Source: Ascidia mentula (taxonomy: Eukaryota; Chordata; Ascidiacea; Phlebobranchia; Ascidiidae). From it: a DNA stretch of 64,000 nt. The translations under genes and the position numbers were made by a program. The stretch is taken from contig OX387204.1 in assembly GCA_947561715.1 (NCBI GenBank), positions 11,785,001 to 11,849,000 of the forward strand, in the 5' to 3' direction. Within the stretch, counting starts at the first letter, position 1, and each line of letters starts with the position of its first letter. Positions 11,701 through 22,870 of this stretch are shown piece by piece. Under the pieces are notes generated by a model that saw nothing but the letters and a program-made list of their open reading frames with translations, was not told the origin of the DNA and made no database searches.

Positions 11701-12940
11701 TTCTCCTAACTATTGAAATAAAATGATAAATCCTCCGTACTGTTACCTCGCAATTTCATAGCTCTTGCATTTGTTATCAAGATTCTGCTAATTAGTCTGA
11801 CTTTTGTGCAGGTAATTAACCTGACGATGCCGAACACACAACAGCATTACGTGCACAGAGTCGGTCGAACTGCGCGAGCTGGCAAAAGTGGTCGGTCAGT
11901 GTCTCTAGTTGGTGAAAGCGAGCGGAAACTTCTCAAGGAAATCATTAAGTTCTCTAAAAATCCTGTTAAAAGTCGGATAGTGCCTGCAGGTTTGACCGTG
12001 TAAAATATGCCGAATGTATGTTGCACATCGCGAGTTTTTAAGAAAGGCTTGATGGGACTATATTTACGGTCAATATTGCCGCACGCCGGAATTAATCGTT
12101 CGTCTTCCGATATAGGTATTGTCACAAAGTTTGCCGAGAAATTAAAGGAACTTGAAGATGAAGTGGGTGAAGTTATGAAGATGGAAGCCAACGAAAAAAA
12201 TATCCTTGCACAAGAAAACCAAGTAAAAAAAGCAGAAAAAATTATAAAGGGTGAAGCCCCTGAGAAAAGAAACTGGTTTCAAAGCAAAATACAAAGGGAA
12301 TTATCGCGCGGTACGTTACTGTCATTTTCTGATCATTTCGGGATCTTTTTTCCATCGTAGAATCAAAGATTTTGATTAAAACATCTTGCTTTTGTTTTAG
12401 CTGAAAGAATGCTGGGATCTCATTCGAAGGTGCCAAAGAAATTCAAGAAGTCAAATGCAAAGAAAGGGGCACCTGGTCCTCCGCAGTCGGTTTGTTTATT
12501 GCTTCTATTTTGCAGATCAATTTAAAAATTGAAATCCTATTGCCATTCGTAATTTACTCCCCACGACAAAACAAGTCATTTTTCAAAAATTGAAGCCTGG
12601 ATTTGTTTTTCACATCAGGCTGCTGTTTTCCGCGTGTGTAATCTATGCTTCGGTAGCTTATGTCCATGACCGAATGTGACGATATGCCATGTCGGAAATC
12701 GTGTTATTCTTTCGTTCTTTGCAGGCTGACGCGAGGGTTGAGGCTGAACTAAGAAAGACGAAAGAGTTTCAAAAACGCCAAGTTAAACGGAATCGCAAGG
12801 AAAAGCGAACTCGTGCATGCGCCGAACCTGTGGCGAAAGCGAAAAGAGTTTCTCAATCACGTCCCAAAAAGAAAAGTTCCTTTGATGTTGAACTAACGAA
12901 TACAAACAAAAAGAAAAACGCAAAACACAGGAACATGTAG
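8740..12940 (+). CDS. DDX27: Nucleolar DEAD-box RNA helicase DDX27 (yeast Drs1 orthologue)
   Basis: DDX27 is an ATP-dependent RNA helicase of large-subunit ribosome biogenesis that works with the PeBoW complex in the nucleolus. Sixteen exons (first 8740-8817, last 12725-12940) all join in phase and give about 719 residues. After an acidic, lysine-rich N-terminus ([11 protein letters not shown]) come the Q motif PTPIQ near residue 201, motif I AATGTGKT near 222, PTREL, TPGRL, motif II DEAD near 333, SAT, then ARGLDIE and [10 protein letters not shown] of the second RecA domain. The C-terminal tail is basic and contains [10 protein letters not shown], typical of this orthologue group. The 12003 stop seen when exon 13 is read through is avoided by splicing at 11989 to 12116. 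All catalytic motifs are intact. Intron 12 carries a dispersed repeat. It is convergent with the FAM210 gene. Confidence 0.97.
11600..11715 (+). repeat. Dispersed repeat, copy A, with CTGATGA...GAAAC core
   Basis: Lies in DDX27 intron 12. It contains ATTCAAACTGATGATAG, GTTTTTGCCGAAACG and then an AACATGACAATGTT...AACAATATTGG...TTATTCTC tail. The reverse strand of 41805-41935 matches it for roughly 100 bases. CTGATGA followed by GAAAC is the conserved core layout of hammerhead ribozymes. In this copy the bases between them no longer form a good stem. Confidence 0.55.
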
Positions 12941-13381
12941 GGCATTTCATTGCATGGTAAAGAATTAGTAGTAACAAAATAACGTTTGTGTTTTTGTAGA
13001 AAGCAGCGACGGAAGAGGCAATGAGGGGCAAATGTTATTTGTTTTGACGCATTTTGTCGTTTTCGCCAATTAAAAAGGAAACGCGCGAGTTTCTGTCACT
13101 GCGATAATTGAGTGCACTAAACACAAGTGGAAAGGTAGGCGATGTCCTATTGTATAGTTTTCGCCAGAAAGGAAGAATGAGGTAAATCATCAACTTCTTC
13201 CCTAAGGGCTGGTTTTGACACATCTGACTGCAAGAATAGGTCTTGACTATTTAAGAGTCCTGTTACTTTACCCCACTATGATTGGTGAATACTCTGTTTA
13301 CACTGACCGCTTCCAATTTAATTGAAACATCAAAACGTGGTACAAAATTAAATAAAACTATAATAGCAAAAAAATTAAAAA
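12941..13381. other. Gap between convergent DDX27 and FAM210 genes
   Basis: About 440 bases that must hold the 3' untranslated regions of both genes. No independent feature was seen. Confidence 0.5.
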
Positions 13382-14361
13382 TTATTTGTTTTCACGGTTT
13401 TGTCTTCCATTTTTTTCATCTAAATGAAAATCCTTTTTCTTGGATTTTGAATGTCCATTACTCCGTCTTCTGCGGTATGTCTTTATTTGATTACTGTACT
13501 TTGACCCAGTGTCTTGAATTCTTTGCTTGAGAATTTGACTTTGTGTTTCTACAAGTTGACCCATCGTGGCCGACTTTGGAGGTGGTTTGAAATATCCAAT
13601 CTTCCTTAAGTATCTTACAGTGTAAACCGTCCCAGCTAGTGTCACAGGGTATCTGATTGGTTTTCCCAACTAGTAAATGGATAAAGTTATAAGAAAATAT
13701 GATTACGCAAGCCAAAATATAATTACAATACTTTAATTACCTCATAAATTAGATAAGTCATTAGCCAAACACTTGCTGAAGAACTTTTTAACTTTTCTGC
13801 ATAGGAGAGGCCAATTTTTTCTAGAAAGTCAAACACCCCAATGTTTTCCATGACTGGAATTATGTCAAGTCCCCTGTTATAAATTTCCAATGTTAATTTA
13901 GTTGTATGCTAATATGTAAAACTCAGCTTAAGCAACAGTACTTACTGTTGGAGTGACAAATAAATCAAAGCAACCCAACAAGCTGATGTAACAACATGGA
14001 CACCAGTCATAACAAGTCCATATTGTTTGAAAAGCAGCTTAAATTTTGTAGTAATTCCCAATGAACGGTCTTTCAATATTGCCTGCAGGTCATCTTTGTT
14101 GTCGTCGTTGCTAGCTTCTGATGCGTAATATCGTTTGGGTGATATTACATTTTTGTTTGTATTGCCAAGTGTTAAATTAGTTGACAGCCTTAGTTGCCAG
14201 CCTTGTGTGCTGCAACCTAGAATCAATCTGGAAGACGCAACTGTTGGGTAACATCTGAATGCCCATTTGACATTGTTTTCCACATTGCTTTGAAGAAGGC
14301 GTCTTGATATCACATCATATTGCACAAACCTTTCCGAAAACCTTGTAAGCCTCAATACCAT
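13382..14361 (-). CDS. FAM210A/B-family mitochondrial membrane protein (DUF1279)
   Basis: FAM210 proteins sit in mitochondrial membranes; the vertebrate members affect mitochondrial translation and muscle, bone or erythroid function. Three exons (14361-13946, 13873-13741, 13669-13382) join in phase and give 278 residues. The N-terminus is Arg-rich and hydrophobic with few acids (MVLRLTRFSERFVQ...), as expected for a mitochondrial targeting peptide. The DUF1279 core is clear: TTKFKLLFKQYGLVMTGVHV, a membrane segment ending in LIYLSLQQG, then VWLMTYLIYE and IRYPVTLAGTVYTVRYLRKIG. A charged coiled-coil-like tail follows. The conserved core does not let me choose between FAM210A and FAM210B. The gene is complete. 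Confidence 0.9.
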
Positions 14362-14986
14362 GTGGGACGGGTGTAGATAGGTAAAGTTAATAGTTAGCTG
14401 AAATAGTCGGGTTTAAGCTGAACAACATGTCAGGCTGCAAGTACAAACACATGCCTGTAAGTAAGTGTTGTATTAATATCCAGTATTCGCCTCGTTAACG
14501 TAAACAAATAGCACACCAAGAACACACCTTATCACCATTCAAAGTTCAAACTCGAATGATGGGAACGGGCCATGTGCTCCTTTTTTTAAACCAAAACAAC
14601 TCGACATATTTTAGGTACAACAGCTAACTTTTGCCAAATAAATGTTCACCAATCGTTGTAAAACTAAGAAGGTGTATTTTTGTTTGGTGCTTGTAGTAGT
14701 AATAGTTGTAACTTGTGAATTCGCCCTTTTACGGTCGCTTCGTCTGAATCTAGACATTGTTGTTTTTTCGTAATAACTGAGCTGTGTGTGGATATGGATA
14801 AAATTTTACCCTATGCTTGCTACTGCGACAGTAAATATAATTTTGACAGATAAAACAACCAATCAACATGTTGTGCATATCTGCAGACTTCAGTTTCCTG
14901 CTGAAAAAGGGTTTACTCTGTCATAGGTTGGAGTAGGATTTAGAGAGCTAGGGTGACGTTGCCAATAAAAGTTGCTCATAAAAGCA
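14362..14986. promoter_or_regulatory. Divergent upstream region of FAM210 and the AXH gene
   Basis: About 0.6 kb between two divergent start codons, presumed to hold both promoters. No specific element was recognised. Confidence 0.35.
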
Positions 14987-15802
14987 ATGTGTGACAATGG
15001 AGAACCAGACTCTCAACAGCAAAATGGAGGTTTGTACCCTCCACACTTTGAAAAAGGTACTATTGTTTGTCAAATATGTGGATTATTGGCTCCATTGCGT
15101 ATGCAAAAAGAATTGTTGCTCTATCTGTATTAACCGATGCATTTATTCATGATTTTGTCGACACAGATAAAAAACATAAGTTTCAGTAACAATTATTGAT
15201 AGTCAAATGGCATTAAAAGTTGAAACACCGGTTTTCATAGATATCAACTAATATTTAGTTGCATGTCAAGCGTAATTTGAAAAATTTTGCTTTACCAGGT
15301 GCACTGATACAGCTTGCAAGCGGAGAAATAAAATGCGTTCAAGATTTGTCCATTGAAGATTTTCAAAGAAGCACTGACCTTAGCACCGACTTAAAACTGG
15401 ACTCAAGCACAGTGGGAAAAATAAACCTGAATCAGCCAAAAACTATGGCACTTTTGTGCTTTGTGGTTGGAGAGGATAAACTGCAGGTAAATACCTTGGT
15501 AAACACCTTTCAAACTGAACTTTGGCTGATTTATTTTTTTTTAGATTGTTGTTGAGGCACCTGTTGAGCACCCATTCTTTGTTTATGGGAAAGGTTGGTC
15601 AGCTGTAAATCCAGAAATGTCAATGTTGCGTTATAAACTTTCTTGTCATGCACTTATTGTTGGGGATGTTTGTGCCTCACTTACACCTAAACCTGCCATC
15701 AGTGTTGAACCACAACATATTTCTGAGGCCTCATTTGCTGCTCCAGAAACAGTCAACAACAAAACCACACATATTTTGCCATCTCAAGTTATTTTAAGAT
15801 AG
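14987..15802 (+). CDS. Small AXH-domain protein, ataxin-1-like
   Basis: The AXH domain of ataxin-1, BOAT1 and HBP1 is an RNA- and protein-binding OB-fold module used in transcriptional repression. Three exons (14987-15056, 15299-15486, 15545-15802) join in phase and give 171 residues. AXH signatures are YPPHFEKGALIQLASGEIK, VQDLSIEDF, LKLDSSTVGKI, FVVGEDKLQ, VEHPFFVYGKGWSAVNPE and LSCHALIVGDVCASL. The domain starts only about 20 residues after the Met and fills most of the protein. There is no polyglutamine tract and no HMG box, so this is an AXH-only protein, much shorter than ataxin-1 (about 800 residues). I cannot exclude further upstream exons, although the Met has good spacing and no acceptor precedes it. 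Confidence 0.9.
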
Positions 15803-18274
15803 CATAGTTTTTTATTCTTGTATTTTTTATGTATTCTACCGATTTTATTCCATTGTTACTTCCTGCACACATTTGCCTTGTTTTGTTTAATAGTACTTGT
15901 CTTCAAGACTGATTTGTTGAAAGAAATTTAATACAGGGAATATGAAATCTTTGACGCGCATAGCCATTTTTTGTGTGATTATCCAACGTAAGTATAAACA
16001 GTACACGTTTGTAACATAGGAGCTAATATTCACCTTCTCGAGCTAAAATAGCGCTGTTATGACGCTTATCTGTGGCTGCAGAGATACTTTCTCCCCGTAG
16101 GCAAATTTCCTTGAAACAAGTTTTTCGTATTTGTGGGTGTTTTTGTAGTAAAGTATAAAACAAGCATTAGTAAAACACACTAAAAGATAAAAAAAAATCA
16201 GCATGAAGCACATTAACCCATGGCAATAATGCCACTGTAAACCTCATGATTGTCGGAAACGAGGTATAGTTACCATCGGCCAGGAACCAAATGCAAGCAC
16301 GCTGCATTTTAAATTTTTATTTCAGAAACTTTTTTGATATTAAAGGACATTGTGTGGAGAGAATTAGGTGATGACTTTTTTGTTGAGGCGAAAGCGAGGC
16401 TGTTTAGTCCGGCTGCTCCGTCCAAAAACACAATATCACTAATAATCCGTAGGTAGTAAAAAAACGCACGTTAAAACAAGAAAATGAAGTCCGAAATGAG
16501 CATAAAACTTAGAGATAAGCACGGTATGGCAACCCAGTGGATATAGGGCCCTAGACAGGCTTTAAATCACCAATACAAAAAACGCTGCTTTTAACTGAAG
16601 CTCCAAATAAACAAAATCGCAATATTTGGGCATGTAGGTCTCAGTAGAAATAGCAAATGTTTACTCAAATTATAATTTAGATCTGCGGTCAGTTGGTAAA
16701 AATGGATTGCAGGGTTGCTGGATAAAAACGGCCAAATCCAAAAGAGTTACACAATAGCACATAAGATACCGCTATAGTGACTAACTGTAATTATAATGAA
16801 AACCTCATCAAACAAAGAAGTTTATTCGACCATAAAACACAAAGACGAATAAATTTAGTAGCTTTGCTATACAATAATATCTACATAAAGTCGAGGCGGC
16901 GGTGTTTTTTCAAAAAATTTTAAAATTACATCGTCATGTTGTTAGTAATGTTACATCGCGATGAATATAAAAAAACTAAGTCGTTTAAAGCGCATTTTTG
17001 ATGTACTTGCTGAATGAGCGTTCATTGAATGCCGTTGAAACAGGGAATGTTGTTAAATCTGAAAGAAATTAGTATTTTTTTTCAGTTTGAAGCAACCGTG
17101 CTTCCCTCAGTTCATCAACAGCAACTTACACAGACTTACTAAGATCGCTTTAAGGGGCAGGTGATACATACAAAGCTCCACGAGGGCCAGTGCTCAAACG
17201 ATCCTTACGAGCTTAATTCGTCTCAGCATTTGACCATCAATTGCAATAAAGAGCAGAAATCCCCTTCACTTATCTTTTCTTCCTCATATACTTTTGTGGT
17301 GCTGTCTCTGTGTCTGCGTGAAGCCAATCCAAGACTGACTAAGGTGTTCAAGCGCTCTGATCATCCGCTTTAAGCATTTGCGATTTTCTTTTCGCTTCTC
17401 TTCATACGAGGACTTTATAATCGGTGAGCAACATTCCTTGACTACTTCTACGAAGTCGCAGTTGCTCAGCCACGTTATTGCATTTCCGCGTCATGGATGG
17501 TTGGTTAAATAATCACCTTTGCTAGCTAAAAGAGCGTATTTTCGCAATGGCGACTTCACAAGGCGATTTAGCTTGACTCCAAAAATCTCGTTTGATGCGA
17601 ATATTGCACAAAACTTGCAAAACAGTCCCTATTTGAACTGCGAAAAGCAACAGTAAGTTCCTGTGATATGTTGCCTTTCAAGAGAGTTTTGCGCATTTTA
17701 GATCCATCCCTACGATTGGAAAACGGCAATTCGTGCTATTGATGAACCTATAACGGATGACCACGAACGTATTAAGTCCAAAACCTTAATTCGTTTGTGG
17801 TCATCCGTTGCAGGTTTATTAAAAGTGCATCCAATGTAAAATGACGATATTACTGATTTAGCGCTGCTGCAAGAACGTCCCTGGACTTTCTGGCATCAAA
17901 CGAGTTATCCTTAGCCTCAGATGTTTTTGAAGAATCTGAGAACTTATTAGCCTTTATTACAGATGTGAAATATGTTTTTTAGAATATCTTGACGCACTGT
18001 ATGTACTCCCAACTGCGTTAGATGTCGCATTTCCCCCATTCAGGAGTTGACCGATAACAATAAGATGGACGTTCATTGTTCGGAGTGTATTAGTTAACAA
18101 TAAACTGTGTGACGCCAAGAGTTCGACGCGTCTTAAATTATGAAGCGGAAATAAAGCTTACATGACAAAGTGGCTGACACAATATTTCAGCTCAAAATTG
18201 GCGGGACATGCCCAAAATACACTAGTGTGCCTGGCAGCAACAGCAACACAAGATTTGCCCTTTGTTCGCAATAG
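15803..18274. other. 2.5-kb gap between convergent AXH and SLC6 genes
   Basis: AT-rich, with only short open frames and no acceptable splice structure. It contains the long palindrome at 17745-17817. The strand around 17700-18000 carries short peptide-like stretches that might be a degraded transposon, but I cannot identify it. Confidence 0.4.
17745..17817. repeat. Long near-perfect palindrome (32-bp arms, 8-base loop)
   Basis: AACGGATGACCACGAACG around 17752 is mirrored by CGTTTGTGGTCATCCGTT around 17791. The arms run 17745-17776 and 17785-17817 with about four mismatches, separated by TCCAAAAC. Transcribed RNA would fold into a long hairpin. It could be a foldback transposon end, a MITE or a hairpin RNA precursor; the sequence does not decide. 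Confidence 0.7.
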
Positions 18275-21200
18275 TCACTGCAGTTCCAAACGCATTGACT
18301 CTGCGCAGTCTGGTGCCTCAAAAGTGCCACCGTTTTTCCAACGGAGCTGTAAAAAAATGGGACAGAAGAAAAGGTAAGTTATATCATAAATAATAAAATG
18401 TATTACTTCTCTAAATCGCCTGTTTCTGCAGGATTTAATCACATAGAATGCGGTATATGCCGGAATCATAATAACCGAACTAAGACTTATCATATGTGCA
18501 ACCAATTGAGCCCACATTGGATAAACGTAGTTTTCATATTTTAGCGTTGATGTAGTGCTGAGGTAGTAACCTGTCACAACCTAAAAACAAAAATGTTGAA
18601 GATTTGATGAACCGAGGACCACTGCAACGAAAACTACCAGAAGTGAAAACGAACGTCATAATATACGTCAAAAACAATTTCCAGCATTGCCCGTTCCTCT
18701 AATTTTTAGGGACCATGACCCCTTTTAACGATTTTCATACAGCATGGAATACCCTTGTTGGTCTATTTTTTTCACATTGTTTCAAAAGACGGATATATGT
18801 TAATGCAAAGGTAAAAACTCTATAACCGTGTGGATAACTTAAAATTTGTTTTCGAGTACAAATACTAAATGACCAATTTCACCATTGCATGAAGCATACG
18901 AACTGTTTTGCTCGTTGTTTTCCGTACGACTATACTCACTCTTTCCCGTAGCAATGTATGAATATTTATTATCTGTTTTATCACTACAAATATCGACTAC
19001 TGGCTACAACTTTCCTGCAAGTCGATAGTTGAAACCGTTAAATTTTTAGAACAAAGTTACTTCATTGTTTCGGGGAAAATGTTTGCGACCTCAAGGACGA
19101 GAAACGCTGCTCTAGGGTTACCATACTAACACTATCCTGGCACAGACAATCCAGACGATGGCAACCCTTTTGCAGTTGAAAATAAAACTTACACAGCAAA
19201 CCGTGGGAGAAAGGTACTTCCACAAAATTGTAATCCATATTTTTCCTCTTTGTTTTCCAATCATTATTTCTATTTCTTTCCAATACTTGTCCATTCCGTA
19301 AAACCAGGCAATTGCTATCATCTCACACATTCCAATAAAGAAAATGCTCCACCCAGCTATTGCATAGTTGTTGTACATTTCAAATATATATACACCGCCC
19401 TACAACATATTGCACAAAATTAAAGGGTTTGTACAATTTCAAACACCTTGCGTTATGCAAACAAATGAGTTAAAATACGTACATAATTACTAACCTCTGT
19501 CAGCATGGGTAGTCCAATCAAAAACAAGATAACACAAAAAACAAACTGAATTGCTTCTCTAGACCAACGCAGTTTAACAAAAGTATCCATAAACGCTTCA
19601 AGCAAACACTCTTGAAAAACGAACTGAAATAAACCGTTAAAAATAAAAAAGTTTTTTTGTCTATAAATGAGTTACCAAGGAGTCAAATCCAAGTGAAAGC
19701 AAAGTAAGGAAAAAAAGAACACTCCACAGTTGTGGAATTGGCATAAGGGAAAGTGCTTCTGGATAGGCAACGAAAGCTAATCCGGGACCAGAACTTGCAA
19801 CTTGATCAACTGTTGTATTCTGATAACAAGCATTGGATGCAGGTTTAGGCATTCTGCTTTTGAACTTACCGATGGAATGCAACTCACCCGAAGCTTAGCC
19901 ATGAAACCGAGGGTAGAAAAGATGGCAAATCCACTCACAAAACTTGTGATAGAGTTAAATGCACCTATAAGACATGCGTTTCTGAAAGACAACAATGGAC
20001 TTGATTGAACTGTTTTGAAATCGGCTGAGTATTTGAAGGGACCACAGCCGTATGCAAGATATACCTACAGTACATCAAGTGGAAGAATCGAGTTCCAACA
20101 TTTTTCTAATATTGTCATATCTCAGAAGTCATGTGTAAATAAGGGCTTTAGTGTTTCTACGTGAGTATCATAAAAAATATTTTATTTTGTACCGTAGATT
20201 TTATTATAGTCACGGGTGCGATCGATCTGGACCTAAAATTAGGACGACAGAAAAAAGGATTTTTTACACAGCATTGTAATTTTTTTAGATATTTTTTCTT
20301 ATGGACAGTAATATTTTCTCAGACGTTGTCCTTCAAATAACGACAAATCTTGGATATAAGGACGGTATGACAAACCAGACTGTAGTCTATATCCAGTATA
20401 AGCACTGATCGCAATTTTATTTTAAGGTATTTGTTGAAGTATTTAGAACTTACTGCCAAAAGTTGGTGTTTATTGTGTTTAAACTGGATAAAGTGACAAG
20501 AATTCCGGTAGCTGTGCTGTATGAAAACATAACTTGTGCTCCTGCACTGACCCACACCTTAACATATGTTAATGCATGACTGTCCGCAAAGGATACACGA
20601 TGATAAAACAATATTCAAACTTATCGAATTTTAACACGCAAAAAGGGAAAAAAATCGCACATACCATAAATAATAATACAAGTGCTTTGCATTGCACTTA
20701 CACAATAAACAGCTTAAAGAAATTAGTGATACCTCTGGGTCTCCAAGCTTTGTGACATTCGGAGAAAGATAGTAAATAATTCCTTCCGATGCGCCATCAA
20801 GGGTCACACCCCTTATTAAGATTGTAGCGATCAGGAGAAAAGGTAAAGTGGCAGTAACGTATACTATCTAAATATCGCGCAGAAGTAACGCGTTAGAAGT
20901 ACTACAGTATCGTAATGCATAGGAATTTTAAAATTACCTTGACCGTCCATTGAATTCCTTTGAACGTGCTAAAATATGCAGCAGTCCATGTAATAGCAAG
21001 GTACAAGACTAAATCTTTCCGAAAACTTCCCATATTGGTTATACCACCCGATATTCCAAGGACCTCATGCCTTTTCAAGAAAAGACCATTAGGTTACTAA
21101 AGCTGAGTGGGACCTTGCGCATTAATCTACCTCCAGTATTCCTCCGCTGATGATGTGTGCGATTCATTCGTAAAATTTACTTGATTTGGGGCTATACACA

Positions 21201-22020
21201 TTTTACTATTCCAATCGTTGTGACAATGCGACCAAGGAAGTGTTTTAGAAAAACAAGCAACAAGATATTTTAACATCCACGCCATTAAGACGGCGTAGTA
21301 GGCATTGCCATGAAAAAATATGACCATATTTGCAAGGTATATTCCTACACAAGGAATAAACACAAACAGTTGAAGAGAAAGTTTGAAATATATTTAAATA
21401 ATATTTTATTTACCTTTAAACAGTGGAACAGTTTCCCAGCATTTTTTCAAACCACCTTGAATCTTTTGCCCAAGAGAAGTTTCCAAGATAATGAGAGGAA
21501 TACCCAATCCAATGACGAATATTGTGTATGGTATCAGAAATGCACCTATAAAGAAAGAAATAATAACCTGTAAGGAAAACTGCTTGTTGTCAGTGTGCAT
21601 ATCCTGATATTTAGTTGCAGTATTTATTAGAAATTAAAACAATAAAAGAACTAGAATTATTTTATAAGTACAAGCAGTTGTAAATAATTTAATGCTTGCA
21701 ATGGAAAAGTGTAAACGAAATTTTATCGCAGTACCATCACAAAAAGGTTCCCAGATAATAAAATCAAAGTATAATCATGGCGTTACATCAAAAAAGGAAC
21801 ATTTCGACCCACCTCCGCCGTTTTTAAAACACAGATAGGGAAACCTCCAGACATTTCCAAGGCCTACAGAGCATCCGATTACTGCAAACAAAAAATCGTA
21901 TGATTTTCTCCATTGCTGCCCGCCAGGTTCTACTTGATCCATGTTTTTCATAGCTTTTTGGCATAGGTAGGCAAAACTTGTGTCGGAAGGCAGGTAACCA
22001 CAGTAAAACTGTTCGACTAT
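18275..22020 (-). CDS. SLC6-family sodium- and chloride-dependent transporter
   Basis: Twelve-helix LeuT-fold plasma-membrane symporter of the neurotransmitter, amino-acid, taurine or creatine group; the substrate cannot be fixed. Twelve exons from 22020-21813 to 18346-18275 all join in phase. TM1 has [15 protein letters not shown] then NGGGAFLIPY, with the sodium-binding glycines and the Trp-Arg gate. TM2 has [13 protein letters not shown]. The extracellular loop has two cysteines nine apart ([10 protein letters not shown]) and two NxT/NxS sites, as in the family. TM6 reads [21 protein letters not shown]7 [16 protein letters not shown], and TM8 [14 protein letters not shown] then LGFDSL with the Na2 aspartate. 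The usual SYN after TM6 is SLN here. The start is uncertain: ATG at 21951 gives 558 residues, but the first exon is open to an acceptor at 22020, so an upstream exon may exist. Confidence 0.93.
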
Positions 22021-22447
22021 CTAGTAAAAGACAGGTTAGTAACAGAAAAAATGCCTCAAGCTATATTTCTATTTCCCTCGTGTCTCGCATTGAGGACGAG
22101 CACTTTTTTTCTGGAGGTAATATGTAATTGTAGGTGGAACCCAGACTTTACGATAGAAATCCCTTTTCTTAAAAAAAAACACTGTCGTCACATGCAATAG
22201 ACCATCTTGTATGGTGATAGTGTAAATAACTCTAAGGGTCTCAGAGATATTTAACAGTGTCTCGATGGCCTGAGCGGTTATTGAGTCTCTTCGATTGTTA
22301 AATCTGCTTCTGCCTCGTTCTCACCAGCAAACCGCTGATTCCAAATGAACAGTTTATTATCAGGCTGTGGGAATAAATCCCAAGCCGGCGAATAGCTTGT
22401 AGAGTCTCAGTAATAATAGCAGTGTAAAATTAATACGATAGAACAAG

Positions 22448-22496
22448 TATAATCGAATGGAATCAAATAGAATCAAGTAGAATCAAATAGAATGAA
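22448..22496. repeat. AATAGAATCA-type microsatellite
   Basis: Four to five imperfect copies of a 10-base unit (AATCAAATAG / AATCAAGTAG) in tandem, just upstream of the SLC6 gene. Confidence 0.75.
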
Positions 22497-22793
22497 ATTT
22501 ACCGGTCTAAACTGGGCTCTTTAACGCTCTCCATTATAAGAGCTGATTGGTCAATAATGTCACGTGATATCATGAGGCGCTTGAAGTAATATATTGCAGG
22601 AACATAAAATACAGTACACATCAAGATTATCTGTGGGAGCGGATATAGATGATTCACGCGTGCTGTACTAGCAGTCGCTTGTTCACACATTCTGTTGCAC
22701 ACTAGCTGAAGCAGTTGATCCTCCTTGTATTATTTTACTCGAGAACATTCGATGAATTTATCATATGGGCCGCAGTATGGGATTGTGCAAGCG

Positions 22794-22870
22794 CTGGCCT
22801 CTGTGACGTATGTTACACACGCTAAACATTACGCAATACAAACACTGGTTTCTGTGACGTATGTTACAAC
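22794..22870. repeat. Direct repeat with TGACGTA (CRE-like) sites
   Basis: CTGGCCTCTGTGACGTATGT at 22794 recurs as CTGGTTTCTGTGACGTATGT 51 bases later, both followed by TACA. Each copy carries TGACGTA, a CREB/ATF-like site. The pair lies about 0.8 kb upstream of the first recognised SLC6 exon and could be a regulatory duplication. Confidence 0.5.

Noticed and set aside
11806..12003. DDX27 ending at the stop at 12003
   Set aside because: A GCAG donor at 11989 joins in phase to 12116 and restores the family's C-terminal region, so the stop is intronic.
22258..22345. tRNA-like box A (TGGCCTGAGCGG) suggesting a tRNA-Leu/Ser gene or SINE head
   Set aside because: No B box (GGTTCGA-type) at the expected distance, and no acceptor-stem pairing could be drawn.
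22499..22702. Possible 5' exon of SLC6 with a GTAAAT donor
   Set aside because: It ends in phase 2, while the first recognised SLC6 exon needs phase 0 or 1 at its candidate acceptors. No consistent join was found.
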